Shown in pieces: positions 12,501 to 24,293 of a stretch of DNA of 32,063 bases. The notes below the pieces were generated by a model. That model saw only the letters and a program-made list of their open reading frames with translations. It did not search any database and had not been told where the DNA came from. The stretch comes from Hyphochytrium catenoides (Eukaryota; Sar; Hyphochytriomycetes; Hyphochytriales; Hyphochytriaceae), in assembly GCA_900088475.1 (NCBI GenBank), contig FLMG01000272.1, positions 1-32,063 of the forward strand, written 5' to 3'. The translations under genes and the position numbers were made by a program. Position 1 is the first letter of the stretch. Each line of letters starts with the position of its first letter.

Positions 12501-15500
12501 AGATAGCTCATCCTCAACCGCCTCCTCTCTTAGCCTATCTTTAGATACGCCCCTGGCCTTGGCAGAGAACAAAGGAAGCACTAACGTTAGCACATCTTCC
12601 CTCTCAACGAGTGACGATGACCCTTTCCTTTCAACGCTTCCCCAAGAAGACCTTCCCTTTTGTTTTACCCTGCAGGGCGAGGATAAAAAGCTTGTCCTAA
12701 GGGCGAGAGAGGAGGATGTACTTCTTGAGTGGATCTCGGCATTGGATATGCTCCGAACCGCCAAGACCCGCTTCGGGAGGGAGGATGCCTTTGCCGGTAT
12801 GGACAAGGTGCGTCTCTCCCTGTGATGGCGTTCCACTGACCTTCACTGGCTCCTGCAGTCCGATGCGTCAAGGCGCGCACCAATCTATTTAATATTATGC
12901 TGCCATTGATCGTTTCAGCCTTACAAGAGTTGCCACTGTTGACACTATGTTACAAACAATTATCATTGCTGGCACAACTAACAAAGTTCCTTATGGTCAA
13001 TCTTTGAACCTTGGCTCAGGAATCTCTCCTTTCGGCCATTGAGGCAAGGCCGCAGCAGCTATTCAGTGATCCTGAATACGCCTACAGTCTAATGGCAGGC
13101 AACACTCACAATCAAGTCTCAAAAGAGATCTGGGAAAGCGTGGCAGGTTAGATAACATAAGGAGGAGAATTTCAGTAGAGAAAGGAAAACAAACAGCATT
13201 AGACTGAAGCTAGAGAGAACCTACTGAGTTTCATGAGAGTGGTGTCCCGAGAAGAATTGGTGCGGTTCAGTCTGCTTCGGGTTCTCTTAACTTTCCTGAC
13301 ATCGTGTGCGATGTTTTTGTTTGCTTGCCTAGGGAGATATTTCAGCGCGCTTTGCGACGAGTTCAGCTCGGGCGTAGTCTTCAGTGCTCTATCTCAGCAC
13401 AGCAAGCCAACTGTGAGAAGAAGGAGAGAGAGAGCGGACTCTACCTCGTCTCGAAGTAGCTCAAAGAAAGGTCCCGAAGGCGTTGAAGGCACCACTGTTA
13501 CCGGCGAAGTAGGGAAGCGGGAATCAGAGGCAGGTGATAGGCCTAGTCTGACTGATATATCAGAGTTAGACACTGCTTCTGGGGCAGAGACCACAACCAG
13601 AAAGACTAGCACTGGCGCGGATAGGTCTTCTACCAGTTCGTCGTCGTTGGCTCTTCCAAGTTCATCCTGCCTTGGCGTGGAGATGTTTAAACGTTACACG
13701 GAAAGCTTGAGAGACGTTTGTCAGTACAACGTCTCCAACAATTCTTGGACAGAGCTAAAGGATAAACTTCTTCTGGATCCATGGGAGTTCCTTATTTACG
13801 CGGACGATCATGTGTCCGAAACCACCCCCAACTATCTCACCTTGCAGGCCACGTCGCAGCTCTTTCTCACTGATCGGTAAGACACAAAAGAGAGTGCGTG
13901 CAGTGGCCTCCTAATGGTCACATGCCACCAGTTAGTGGCCAATATCATCGTTCAACGTCGCTATTGCATGCATACGCTCTCCCTCCTATCAATAGGTCCT
14001 ACCTCCCTCGCCTCTCAATTTTGGGCAACTTTCTTAGATTGGATTCGTTTCCTGGCGTTTATCGGCTCCCCTTTTTATTGTGTTCATTGCCGTCATTGCT
14101 AGGCATCTCTTCCTATTCAAGGGTGGGTCAACAAGCGCCAAAGTGATACCCCTCCATTCTTTACGATCTGTGAGAGCGCTGAAGAAGACCAAGGTACGGA
14201 AAATAGATAAGTGCAAGTCATACCAGACCAAATATTTACCGCCACACGCACGTCTCCCTAATCCTCCACTTCAGAGTGGCTTTGTAGACATGAACTCTGA
14301 AGGTATCGATCTGGAATGCAAGCTATACGTCGTCAACCTCAATTTTGCTCAGGTGATATCGGCTCCAATCGTCGCGGAGCTTCTTAGTCATCTTTATCTT
14401 TAAGGTGTCGTCAATTAATGTTTGTACTCTCTGCTGTTTTCCGTAGCTGATAGGCTAGTTCAGTCTTCAGATTATCTCTTCGCGGTTTGATCCTAACGCT
14501 CTTCTTCGATAGGAATCTAGCCCAATAGAGCGAGCTTTGTTGGCAGAAAGCTGGTGGGAAGAAAGAGAGAAGGAGGAGATGTCAGTAACAAAGCTCTTCT
14601 TCACCAGCCAGAAAGGGGACATTGAGCTGAGCACCTTAAGACAATATCTTTTTTCTTCACAAGGGATAAGTGCAATGGGTAGAAGAGAGTACGTCATCTC
14701 TTACTTAGGTTGCTCGTACTCTGTTGCCCGTGGTTGACTGGTGGAACTTTTCTTCGGGTTCATCAGCTTTTGAGTATTTCTGCCTGCCTGCCGCCATACG
14801 AACCCCTTGATGCCCTTTTTCTCCGTGCGGTGTAGTGACGCTCTATGTTGCCTGCTTTCATACCCTTTGCTGGCTACCGTTCCTCTTCTTGTCAACCCAT
14901 TGAATGCCTAGCATTATGTTGCTGTACATCCAAGAAATGGTAGAAGCGTATCGACTGGCAGCGGTCCACCGGGGCGACACTACAAAGGACCCTTCGATGT
15001 GTACGTACTCTAGCTAGCCATATAGCGCTCCTCGAGCCTTTGACCTAACTCTCCCTGATCTGACTCTTTTCCTTGCGCTTCATGTACTGGTCTTCAGCAA
15101 ACCCTTGCGGGCGGAGCGTGAGGCGGCAGCATGATCAGAGACGGCTGTTCTCTCACGTCTCTAGCCTCGCGAGACGCGGACTCATGCGATACAAGGGGCA
15201 TCATGTGGGATGACCTATTTTCAACTCTTTCTTATTCCCTAAGAAAAGCTCGTCGACATTGTCTCAAATGTCACATAACATGCCCTGATTTATCCTTTAC
15301 TGTCACCTAACCTTTTGCTGTGTTCAACTTCCCTGGTCTCAAACATTAAGCTCTCAAAGTACTATTTCTTCTGCTTCTTGTTATGAACTGATGGTCATGA
15401 CGGCAATTATCTCTTCAAAATTTGGTTGTTCAGGAGCCGTTGGAAGTGCGCAAGCTGGAAGTGTGGGCTGGCATCAATTTGGTCCGCCAGCAGGCTTTAA

Positions 15501-17572
15501 TGCGCGCTACTGGGGTGGCAGAGCCTCGGCTCCTCTTCTGCTCACAGAGTCATCAGAGCCCAAGCATGATGAACACTTTGCACAAGGGTAAGGTGAAACT
15601 GAAGAGCGGCCGTTATTGTGCGGTCAAACATCAAAAGGAAACAGCATCCATAGACATCCTGGCACCTATCTTGGTTATCTCTAGCCATAGCTGAACCACC
15701 AGCTTTTCATTAGCAATAGCTTACACAACCTCTCTTCTATCTTGCTGCCGTCTATCTTGCCGTCTCATCGGCTCGGAATCGTTCTCGGTTAGTGCTTAAA
15801 GCTGTTGACGAAAGCACATGGAAGTGGAAGACAGCAATTCGTAGCTTCACAAGAGAGGTAAAGTGTGAGATAGTATCCGCTACTTCCTCAATATGCCTCT
15901 GTTTATTTATCGCCGCCACGGCCCCTGGAACCTCACTGCTGCTCTTTCTCACTCTCCTGCCTCTACTAGCGGAATGCAGAACCAGTGCGGGAACCATTGT
16001 CCTGGATCTCGCGGTTAGCGGCACATATAGCTAATATAGAAGAGACGAAACGGAGACGAGAACGGGCCGCAAGTACCTTTGAAATGTAAGAGAAAAATTG
16101 GCATAGTGCCAAAAAGGTTACCAGGAGCAATCAAACTCTGCGAGGTTAACTGGAAGGGAGCGCTCGCTTTAGGGGGAAAGTATTGTTATGAGCAGCGTTG
16201 ACCTAACTGACTTTCGACTGTAGCATTATCAAACAAACGTTGTGCCTTCGCTATCGACGACGAAGAATGCTTACTGCCTTGCCTTCTCTCTTCTCTCTTT
16301 CCATTTTGCTATAACCATACAGTTTGCGCTTTCGAGATGAGTGGACCATTTTCTGGCTCTGTTTCGATCCCTTCGTGGACTCTTTGACCGACTACGGCCT
16401 GGCGGTTGTTATGTGGAAGTCCAAAGTTGTCTCTAGTCTGTGGTTGGCTTTCTTTCTGCTCATTGCTCTCCTGGACATCCTACATCTCTTTTTTCCGCTT
16501 CTTCTCGTCCTTTCCATCGCTGCAATAATGCTCGATGCTTTCTCGGAACCCTTCTCTCGGCCCCTCAGGGCCACTGGAGCAACGGGGTCGGGGAGTAATC
16601 CGCAAAGGCGATTCAGTCATTCCAAGAAGGAGCCTGCAGACGGAGGGCCAGCAGCAGCAGGGAAAGGAAAAGATTCTAGTAGAGAAAGCGAAAACACAGT
16701 GGAGGAGGGAGGAAGTCATACTGCTACTTCTTCTGGAAATACGGTAGAAAGAGGCGCTATTGCTGCGGCAGCACCTTCTTCGACTTCCTCGTCCTCTTCT
16801 CCAGCTGTTGCAACGGCAATGAAGTCGAAGGTAGAAGAGGATGAAAGCCTCTTGTCAACTCTAAAGTTGGTGAAAGGCAAGCTAGGGGTTGCAGAAGCCC
16901 GTCTGCATCATATAAACTACGGTAAGATAATGTTTCGTCGGCCAATGTTTACCTCATTCTGCGTTAGACATTCTGGTAGTCTATCTGCTTCTTGAATGGT
17001 TACCTACGCACGAAGTGAACTATGTGGGTCACCAGCTTCTTCTATTGAGTACGTAACCCATTTCTCTTGTTGACAATCTCTTTCTTCTCGGCGTAGGGGG
17101 GTTCCTCTCTCTCTCGTTGTAGATACCTGAGATGTGGCTAGTTCATAAATTGATGGAAGTGCTAACCATCCCTGCGTTAACGTTCCATAGCTCTTTTAAA
17201 GGTCAGGAGCCTCTTGACGTGGGCTGACCCAAGGAGTACGGAAATCTTGCTTCTCGGTTTGGCTGGAGTGGCGGTTATCTTTCTTCTCATCCCAGGTATA
17301 GTTTTATCCTAGAGTCTCTTCCCATCCGTTTCCATGCCTGCCCACTCATTTGACATGACGAGCTTACTTTTCCGTGTCCCTTCTCAGGACGACTTATCTA
17401 TTTACTATTTATTGTATATACATTCACTCTGCCTTGGAGAGACACGCGACCCGGTCCCATGCGGGCAATCTTCGACTGCTGGGTAGAAGAGATCCCGGTT
17501 CTCTCAAGCACACATTCCAGAGTCCAGATGAACCACATCTATCACAGCCTTCCTCCAACAGAGGCTAGCTAA
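9502..17572 (+). CDS. PH-PH-DUF639-like membrane protein
   Basis: Twenty-two exons join in phase to 1331 aa: 9502-9532, 9594-9796, 9920-10175, 10552-10730, 11002-11055, 11334-11432, 11747-11814, 11912-12234, 12461-12807, 13020-13146, 13333-13876, 14103-14193, 14275-14352, 14513-14688, 14912-15000, 15098-15204, 15434-15587, 15793-15857, 15970-16085, 16323-16921, 17191-17295, 17388-17572. PH 1 spans about 170-297 (GF..CF...SWRKVYVVLWDSGQL, closing helix EEWMVAVSLIA). PH 2 spans about 385-515 (TWNDYFYVLRKDGTLEWF, closing VLLEWISALDML). A GRAM/PH-like segment (LFLTDRHLFLFKG, VIPLHSLRSV) and helical stretches (IMLLYIQEMVEAYRLA; EVRKLEVWAGINLVRQQALM) near 720-950 resemble plant DUF639. Hydrophobic segments lie at about 1074-1110 and 1252-1286, the second after TWADPRST, like the reticulon-like C-termini of MCTPs. 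Role inferred: phosphoinositide-reading membrane tether. The first two exons are the least certain. DUF639 is assigned from memory of the family's pattern. Confidence 0.85.
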
Positions 17573-17632
17573 TCTAATATATCATATATACGGAAGGGAA
17601 GAAGCAGGGGTACAGGCGGCTTCCCCTCCTTC

Positions 17633-18272
17633 TCAGCTCGTTTTCCTCTCTAGGGCATCTTCTACATCCTCATTAGAAATCAGAGACCGCAATGACTTGA
17701 GGGCGAGGGCGAAATCCTGCTGAAAGATGAGTAGTGAAGCAAGGCATTCACAATAGCCCGGTGGCCTGGGCAGCTGGCTTGTCACCATACCGCTATGAAG
17801 GACTTGAGGCAGGAAATGATAGAGGGAGAGCGACAGAGGAGAGAGAGAGAGATGACGAGGGTGCTACGTGCGTGGTGCACGCACCTGTTACTAGGATCAC
17901 CACCACCTCGGGACAGATGGTTCTCGTAAGCTATTGTTTGGCAGACGTGAATGCTGTTGACTTGAGTTACGTCTAGCCACTGGCTCGCGTCCTTTGGTGG
18001 TGGTGGTGGCAAAAACCTTCACTAAGCAAAGCGGCGTGCTTCGCATCTGTCACTCGGTTCCAACGACGCCAGCCGCTCCCTAACTCGACTTCCCAGCCGC
18101 AGGGTCATGATCCGCCGCGTTTCTTTCCTCCATCCACTCCGAAGGAAGCTATCTGCTGCTCGGCGGCCCACTACTTAAATTATTGTTCTGCCAATGATTG
18201 TGCCGTGCATGCCGGCAGGGAAGTCGCCGCAGACCCGTCGCGGCCCTTTGAGAGCTTTTGGAAGTCAACCAT
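17633..18272 (-). CDS. Probable small protein (130 aa), four exons, function unknown
   Basis: Exons 18272-18235, 18148-18023, 17953-17885 and 17792-17633 join in phase to 130 aa, from MVDFQKLSKGRDG to ...EDALERKTS and a stop. The middle is basic and helical (SGWRKETRRIMTLRLG, ASLEPSDRCEARRFAY). The end is a hydrophobic-to-acidic helix (FQQDFALALKSLRSLIS). I recognise no family. The ATG has a good context (GAAGCATGG) and the introns are about 70-90 bp, like others here. The stop lies 61 bp from that of the PH/DUF639-like gene, so the two converge. Support is in-phase splicing and coding-like composition, not homology. The acceptor of exon 2 could instead be after 18137. Confidence 0.45.
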
Positions 18273-18745
18273 GCTTCTTCCTTTCCTGATGATAATAATG
18301 ATGAGTGTGGAGCAGTAGATAGAGCTGATGAAGCGACCAAAGCTTCGTAGCTCTTGTTGTCTTCTCTTCTAATCTTCTAGGGAGGATGCGTAAGAAGGCA
18401 CGCTGCTGGCTAAAGTTAAGCTATAGTGCACGCCTCTGCGCATCTCTTGCTGGCCACCACCGAGTCCGTCTCGCCTCGTGCTTCCAGAGGCAGGAACCCA
18501 CCCAGCACCGGCACAAACAGAACCAGAAGATAGGACAAGAGAAGGAGTTGTCAGCAGGATTAGGGGAGAGAAGGACGCAGATTAGCTCTGCCAGCAGAGC
18601 AAATGCAGGCCAAAGCCGGGGCCAATGCAAAGAGAGAGCACAGACAGAGAGCGTGGCGGCCCTTACGCGCTCACTTTCTAGGTAGTGACAGATCGCTCTC
18701 TGCATCCTTCGCACCAGGTCAACTGAAAAGAAGGAAGACTTTCAG
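18273..18745. other. Intergenic, no supported gene
   Basis: A 99-codon plus-strand ORF from ATG 18386 (RQEPTQHRHKQNQKIG..) is polar and low in information. I found no splice partners or motif for it. This stretch probably holds the promoter of the small minus-strand gene. Confidence 0.35.
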
Positions 18746-19485
18746 ATGACCTATGAGAACAAGCAGAAAAGACCTGAGGCACACTCTTTCCCCAAGGTAA
18801 GAGAGAGCTCTGAAGTCTGAAGAGGAAAGAAAGCAAGGCACTGAAGAAGAATGGATAATAGGAAGGAGCTGGAAGGAGCGTGACGGTCTGTCTGAAGATT
18901 TCTCGACTCCTCTACTTCTTCGTCGTCACTGCGAAAGCTGCAGACACCTCGAGCCGGACAGGACGTGAACATCTTAACTTTGAAGAAGGACCAAGAGACG
19001 GGTTCAATTGGGCCTCACGGCTGAGGAAAGAAAGCAATAGTGCTCTCTGCTATGTTACTAGCGTTTATGATGTAGCAGGAAGTCCATCAACCTACAGATG
19101 AGAAGATGCTGATGTGAGGATGACAGGAGGTTGGACGATTAAGCGGAAGAGAGCGCCGAAGTCCACGAGAAGGAAGTAGATAATGAAGGACGGTCGAGAC
19201 CGTAGGAGAGAAGAACGAGAGTGAACAGGGAGAAGGCGTTTTCGTTTCCTTTTGCCCTCGAGAGCGGGGAAGAGACGACTGGACGACAAAGCTCTGTCTT
19301 TCTCTCTCTTCTCTTTCTCCTTCCAGGACCTACGAACGCTCTGTGGTCCACTAGTCGATGAGACATCCCAAACTAATCCCCGAAGGATCTTATCTAGCCT
19401 CACAATAGGAAAGCTGGCTCATCCTCACGGGTTTTCTGTTCGGACGATCCAAGTGCCTGCTGAACCCGTGACAGGATCTTCGTAA
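18746..19485 (+). CDS. Candidate two-exon small protein (69 aa), uncertain
   Basis: ATG at 18746 opens MTYENKQKRPEAHSFPK, then an AAG|GTAAGA donor after 18796. A strong acceptor (pyrimidine run, then CCAG at 19326) precedes an in-phase exon 19327-19485 containing DLRTLCGPLVDETSQTNPRR and ending at TAA. Joined directly, this is 69 aa. No family is recognised and extra exons may exist between. The last 86 bp overlap the 3' end of the minus-strand gene at 19400-20896. That overlap argues either for a genuine tail-to-tail overlap or against this candidate. Confidence 0.33.
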
Positions 19486-20896
19486 CTCGTTCAAGTCGCT
19501 CGTGGGCTGCGGCTTGTAATGCCAGGTCCTGTTCATCCCGTCGAAACTGTTGCTCGACCAAGTCATGCACAGTGCGTTGCGGATGAATTAAGTCGTTCGG
19601 TTCCTTCCGCCGATTGTCAACAGCATCCTGAATTGCCGCCTTAAACATCCTTCTCCGCTCTTGAGGAAGATCTGCCCACATCTGCAGTTCTCTCTGAAGA
19701 TATATCTCAATGTCCTGTGGAATACGTGTCTCGCCAGATGGAGTCTCCCATTGTTGCCCACTCTGTAGCAGCAGAGCTCTCAAATAATGGTCTTCTGGAA
19801 GCGAAGCCACTACTGCCTGCATGAGACTGTCATACTCTAGCTTTAACTTCAAGCCATGCTGCAAACTCTTGATGCGAGCTTCCAATCGTTGTTTAAGGCT
19901 TTGAGGGTCTTTGAGAAGCACGGGGTCCGGCAAAGACATCCGTCCGTCTGAAGGGACCTCCAGGCCGTCCAGATACTTTTCGACCCAATCTGTGAATGGT
20001 TTGCTATCCGTTTCCCCTGGTCCTAGATAGAATCTGAAGGCGGTACCATCTCGATGCAATGCCTCTTGGATTCTCACAAGATTATCATGAGCAGCAACAA
20101 GACGCTGGTTTAGTGAATGTTCAATGGGGCGTCGTGGATTCTGTGCGCCAGTGGCCGGTCCCCACCTGGGCTGCTCTAACTGTCCGGACATTGCCGGCGT
20201 TGCTTTCGTTCCCTTGTGCTCGGACACTTGCTGAAGCTTAGGATCAGTCGCAACTTTGCGAACATGCGAGGCACCTCGCGGAGCTGCAGCCTGCGGGTCT
20301 TCAAAACTAGCAAGTGGCTGTTCATCATGCTGGTTATTCAGGTTTTCGTCTTGCTTCTGGGCGTCAATCGGCTGCTGCCTATCTCCAGATGATGTCGCTT
20401 TTATGTCTGCTATCGCTTTCTTTGACGCTTTTCGCCAAGAGATCTTCGTGGTTCGGAGCAGTTTAGACGTCACGCCCTTGACCTTTTTAAACCACGCTTT
20501 GAGCGCATTAACCTTCTGGCGACGGGTGGTTGCGACCCAGCCTGCGTCTTCTGCTCCGGCCCTCGTCAACCTCTCCGCCTTACCAATGCCGTCCAGAGTC
20601 TCTTGCCACAACCCCGCGGAGGGCACGTCATTTGTGAATATTGTCCCGTCCGGTATCTCCGGCTTCACAATTTCCTGACGATGGAGCCACGTTTTGCTCT
20701 TGTGCTTTACCGCCTTCCAACTCTTTGCCAAACGGGGCTTCAGATTCGCTACAGTCCCAAGTGTCCATGCTTCGCTGCTTCCTAGCCATAGAAGAGAGAA
20801 AAGAGAGACAACGAAGAGAAAATGGAGGAAGGAAGAAGAAAAATGTGGCCGCGAAGGGCTGGTCGAACTCTGCTTTACTACTCCTCTCGAGGCCAT
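19400..20896 (-). CDS. Intronless secreted or lumenal protein (498 aa), unknown family
   Basis: I chose ATG 20896 because it places a clear hydrophobic core (FLHFLFVVSLFSLLWLG, residues 23-39) close to the N-terminus, followed by SSEA|WT, a good signal-peptidase site after residue 43. An upstream in-frame ATG at 20965 would add 23 residues. After the signal come a basic Trp/Lys-rich stretch (about 45-185), a Gln/Pro/Asp-rich linker (about 185-255) and a long, highly charged helical C-terminal region (about 260-490; QRLEARIKSLQHGLKLKLEY, ERRRMFKAAIQDAVDNRRK). No cysteine-rich or catalytic motif is seen and no family is recognised. It is unbroken by introns in a window where most genes carry many. 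It could be secreted, ER-lumenal, or routed to a complex plastid. Confidence 0.75.
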   Translation of the reverse strand: MASRGVVKQSSTSPSRPHFSSSFLHFLFVVSLFSLLWLGSSEAWTLGTVANLKPRLAKSWKAVKHKSKTWLHRQEIVKPEIPDGTIFTNDVPSAGLWQETLDGIGKAERLTRAGAEDAGWVATTRRQKVNALKAWFKKVKGVTSKLLRTTKISWRKASKKAIADIKATSSGDRQQPIDAQKQDENLNNQHDEQPLASFEDPQAAAPRGASHVRKVATDPKLQQVSEHKGTKATPAMSGQLEQPRWGPATGAQNPRRPIEHSLNQRLVAAHDNLVRIQEALHRDGTAFRFYLGPGETDSKPFTDWVEKYLDGLEVPSDGRMSLPDPVLLKDPQSLKQRLEARIKSLQHGLKLKLEYDSLMQAVVASLPEDHYLRALLLQSGQQWETPSGETRIPQDIEIYLQRELQMWADLPQERRRMFKAAIQDAVDNRRKEPNDLIHPQRTVHDLVEQQFRRDEQDLALQAAAHERLERVTKILSRVQQALGSSEQKTREDEPAFLL

Positions 20897-21751
20897 CCAA
20901 AGTGAGCTCAAGTGCCATCGTCCTATTAGCTGCAATGGCACCCTCCCACAATGGCGGTCGCACATTTGCACAAAAGCTACGTCCTAGATGGCTGCCGCAC
21001 GCACCTGTGCCTCCTCAATAGAGATCGCGGAATGGAATGTAGCTCGTAGGTGAATCCAGGGCAAAGACACAGAATTCTCTACTGCTGCTGTCCCCTATCA
21101 ATGCTAGTGGAAAGCCTACGGTTGGAACCCGTCAGACCCATGAGTTCCTTGTCTATTTGCCTTTTGTCCTCCGCGGTCTCCCGACTCTGGACTCTTCTCC
21201 TTGTCCTTGGGTCACGAGTGAGACAGAAGAGAACGGAGAGAGAGAAGAAAAGAAGATGATGTTTCCTCCCTTTCCGACACCGATGGCGGAGGAGAAAGGC
21301 TTGATTTGACGAGACCAAGAAAGACTTTGTAGCTCTTCTCTCTCTCCTTCCTCTTCTTCGTCTGTCTCTTTCCTTCTCCTTCTGAATCGTAGAAGAATGA
21401 GATAGCATCGGGGCACAAGGCTAGGAGCAGATAGATAAGATCGAGGGAACTCGGGGTGAAACAGAGGACTAGTCTATTCGTAGCGAGCGAGAGAGAGACA
21501 GAGAGAGACAGAGAGAAGAGTCATCAGTAGACAAGGACTAAGAAAGCTATGCGGTGTAGTGATTGGCTCGTTCTTCTTCAATGCTTCACTCTGACTGGTT
21601 CTTGGTATAACACGCGTCTTTCTCTTGACTCTTGACCCTTCGCATCATCAGCCACGATCACTTGGCGCACTGTGTTGGCAATCTTATACTTCCAGGACTA
21701 TGTAAAATAGCTCTTGTCTCTTCTTCTTCTTCTTGGTCCTCTTCTTCTCTT

Positions 21752-21937
21752 TTAACTTCTTCTTATTATAGTAGTATTTAGGGAAATAGTAGATGGTACG
21801 CAGTCGCCTTCCCTTGCCACGGGCAATCCGTGAGGATCATCTACAGCAGCACCAATAGCAGCAGCAGAGGGTGCGGCGAAGAAGGAGAGGAGGAGCAGCA
21901 GACGGAGGAGACTTAGTATAGTAGTAATCGGCTTCAA
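21752..21937 (-). CDS. Doubtful small ORF with signal-peptide-like N-terminus
   Basis: A 61-codon open frame with a strongly hydrophobic stretch (LLRLLLLLSFFAAPSAAA) resembling a signal peptide. It begins at TTG. No ATG occurs in frame before the next upstream stop, so a start would have to come from an upstream exon. The hydrophobicity partly reflects CTC/CTG-rich repeat composition. Confidence 0.2.
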   Translation of the reverse strand: MKPITTILSLLRLLLLLSFFAAPSAAAIGAAVDDPHGLPVAREGDCVPSTISLNTTIIRRS

Positions 21938-22067
21938 GAAAGCGTAAGAACTAGTGGTAGGTTTATTCCTCGGATGGTAGTGTAGAGATTTGTAGTAGTT
22001 CTTTAATTCTTAACACTGGTCAATAAAATTAGATATATGACGTCCTATATATATGACTCCTGCCTTG

Positions 22068-22083
22068 CCCTAACCCTAACCCT
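22068..22083. repeat. Interstitial telomere-like repeat (CCCTAA)n
   Basis: CCCTAACCCTAACCCT, about 2.7 units of the CCCTAA/TTAGGG type, with a further TTAACCCTAAG at 22120-22130. It is internal to the window. Confidence 0.8.
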
Positions 22084-22216
22084 GGTGGACACTAATTAGT
22101 GCTAAGTCACTGGAGAGCGTTAACCCTAAGATAATACCTTTCGTCCGACACGTAGTACGTACTATATCTACCCAAAACATAGTATTTATCGTACAGTTTA
22201 GCTATAGGCAAAAGAG

Positions 22217-22504
22217 TTGGAGCCCGCCCTAGCTGGCATCATTGAGCGTGATGATGATGATGCTCTCGGCGGCGCCACGCCCTTTTCTTCTTCTCCCCCT
22301 CCGTCTCCTATCATCATTGCGGAAGAGTTCAACAGTGATTCCTCTTCCTGTTCCGACCTTGGTGGTGAGGGTGAAGGAGAAGAAGAAGAAGGTGTTAAAG
22401 AGTCCAGGGCTCTACTATTTATAGCTCTCGTCTCCTCCTCATTTCTCTTCTTCTTCTCCTTCTTCTTCTCCACGGATGGATTTGATATCAATGAGCAGCT
22501 ATAA
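22217..22504 (+). other. Open frame with acidic stretch and C-terminal hydrophobic segment, doubtful
   Basis: A 95-codon frame starting at TTG, not ATG. It has a Ser/Pro and Glu/Asp-rich part (GGEGEGEEEEGVKE) followed by LLFIALVSSSFLFFFSFFF. Both parts coincide with GAA/TTC-rich low-complexity DNA, so this may be composition only. Confidence 0.2.
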
Positions 22505-23221
22505 AATACGGGTTATCTCTGCTATACACTAACGATAAATAACAGAGATTTCTCTTGCTGCAATATCGAGCCCCTAGAGTACCTGACTGCGAGAGAGAGA
22601 CATCGTGAATCAATAGAACTACTAGTTGATGGTGTCATTGATTCTCTTGATGGATCCTCCTGTAAAGTTGATGATGCGGATTGCCGAAGTCTAGAATTAA
22701 TTATCTCTTGCCACAACGTACGTCCATAAACAATACCCTTGCTTGTGGAACAGTGACGAAAAGCTAGTAGATCTGTGCAGTATTCCAAAATCTCATGTCT
22801 GAGGAGGAAAGATAGTGGACTTTGTTGAAACCAGGGGCGGTGGTAGTAGTGGATGATAGCAGAGCAGAAGGCGAGATTGGCCCTTTAAAAATTAACGGAG
22901 ATTATTGCACTTTACTTTTCCAATAAAAAAGCTCCGCCGCCCGCTTTGGATAGTGGAGTGAAGAAGGTAAGAACTATCTGACGTTCCTCAACCCTCTGCT
23001 GGTGTTGTTGTGCCTTTGCCCCGCCTTTTTGCAACTTTTGTCTTCCTGGCCTAAAACCACATCGGCTGCATTTGTGGTAGATACAAATAAAGCAACTTTC
23101 TCTCTAAGTGCGTTACCTTCAATTGTTGTTAATAAGGCTTCGTCGGTACTCACTCCTCTTGCGTTATTATTGGAAGGATCAATCATGTCATTCTCAAAGA
23201 AGTCAGCGGGAACGCCTAAGG
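22505..23221. other. Upstream flank of the broken NAC-alpha gene
   Basis: Open stretches exist on both strands, including 23002-23283 on plus with ATG 23185 (MSFSKKSAGTPKASDREARK), which runs out of frame into the NAC-alpha exon. None has a recognisable domain. The start of the NAC-alpha copy may lie here behind another frameshift or an intron. Confidence 0.3.
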
Positions 23222-23965
<744 letters not shown>

Positions 23966-24293
23966 AAGATTGTCGGAGTGTATAGAAGCTGTCCTCTCAG
24001 CGCGACGGAGCGAAAATAAAACCTCTTCCACTATGCTACCTTAGCCACCCAGCAACTAACAGTGGAGGTAACAATCAACAATGTCATTTCCCTCAGTTAT
24101 TTTTGAACCGCGAGCCTTGTTTCCTTGATGAGACCTTTCCCTATCTTGGGCCTCAATAACCCTATATCGAATCAGCTTTATAGGTGTAACAATGGCGAAT
24201 GGGGTATGTCAGATACTAAGAAGTGAGATCTGTGGGGGTCTACAAGTTGATCACCTAACAGTGCTGTGACTATGCAGCTTTAGCTCCACACCC
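23966..24293. other. No supported gene
   Basis: Region downstream of the NAC-alpha relict. No motif, splice-consistent exon set or repeat is seen. Confidence 0.35.

Larger units (their letters stand above)
20897..22216. other. Gene-poor interval
   Basis: Upstream region of the secreted-protein gene. It has GA/CT-rich patches (21240-21260, 21485-21515), TCT repeats (21718-21760) and the telomere-like array at 22068. No gene is supported beyond the doubtful signal-peptide-like ORF at 21752-21937. A GGTTGGAACCC string near 21120 does not fold into a tRNA. Confidence 0.4.

Noticed and set aside
17978-18318. Plus-strand open frame without start, ending ...MIIMMSVEQ
   Set aside because: It lies opposite the phase-consistent minus-strand exons and lacks a start codon and splice partners.
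20256-20678. 140-codon plus-strand ORF
   Set aside because: Antisense shadow of the 498-aa minus-strand gene.
21110-21140. tRNA-like GGTTGGAACCC string
   Set aside because: No matching acceptor stem, anticodon arm or D arm around it.
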